The notes below the pieces were generated by a model. It was not told the origin of the DNA. It did no database searches and saw only the letters and a program-made list of their open reading frames with translations. Shown here piece after piece: positions 34,394 to 34,427 of a DNA stretch of 34,427 bases. This DNA is from Gammaproteobacteria bacterium RIFCSPHIGHO2_12_FULL_38_11 (GTDB lineage: Bacteria > Pseudomonadota > Gammaproteobacteria > Coxiellales > Coxiellaceae). The position numbers were made by a program, and so were the translations under genes. The DNA lies in the NCBI GenBank assembly GCA_001801515.1, contig MGXX01000059.1:110286-144712 (forward strand), in the 5' to 3' direction. Position 1 is the stretch's first letter, and each line of letters starts with the position of its first letter.

Positions 34394-34427
34394 CTTACCC
34401 TTTTTAGCATCTCATTGTTTCGGCAGA

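Overview
AT-rich gammaproteobacterial chromosome segment. The housekeeping genes (end of rho, prmA, accB-accC, aroQ, dsbD, acnA) are of gammaproteobacterial type. The dsbD-aroQ-accB-accC-prmA order, the AT-rich composition, and the mixture of decayed accessory genes with large orphan proteins suggest a Legionellales-like, possibly host-associated bacterium. That placement is inference; no marker here fixes genus or species.

Layout. 1-238: C-terminus of rho. 252-1372: an internally deleted IS66-family element with long inverted ends and a clean 8-bp target duplication. 1417-8037: accessory region with an AAA/DUF4143 ATPase, a second-type P-loop ATPase, a 649-residue orphan, a truncated second copy of that ATPase, an ornithine cyclodeaminase and a 187-residue orphan. 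8217-16539: a four-gene cluster on one strand encoding an RTX-type family 81 endo-beta-1,3-glucanase and all three parts of a type I secretion system (TolC-like outer membrane protein, PrtD-like ABC exporter, HlyD/PrtE-like adaptor). 16556-19396: two more AAA/DUF4143 ATPases. 19490-28898: prmA ... accC-accB-aroQ-dsbD on the minus strand. A defence/toxin-antitoxin island of about 4.5 kb splits prmA from accC. It holds an ATPase fragment, AbiEi with a broken AbiEii, another AAA/DUF4143 ATPase and a HEPN/MNT pair. 28907-30022: a P-loop ATPase directly ahead of dsbD. 30219-32876: acnA. 33119-34393: a fifth AAA/DUF4143 ATPase.

Two patterns stand out. First, each of the five AAA/DUF4143 genes has, at its 5' end, a gene-specific sequence repeated in direct orientation at a period of 33 bp (32 bp in one case). 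The repeat sequence differs between genes while the spacing is kept, which suggests individual autoregulatory operators or a structural mark of these solitary genes. Second, three members or remnants of the other ATPase type end only a few bases before the start codon of an unrelated gene (dsbD, prmA, ornithine cyclodeaminase), so their last codons or stop supply the Shine-Dalgarno sequence of that gene.

The secretion cluster reads as a self-contained unit. The glucanase has no N-terminal signal, carries two RTX blocks and ends in an Asp-Ile-Ala-Val tail as expected for PrtD-type export, and its exporter follows immediately downstream.
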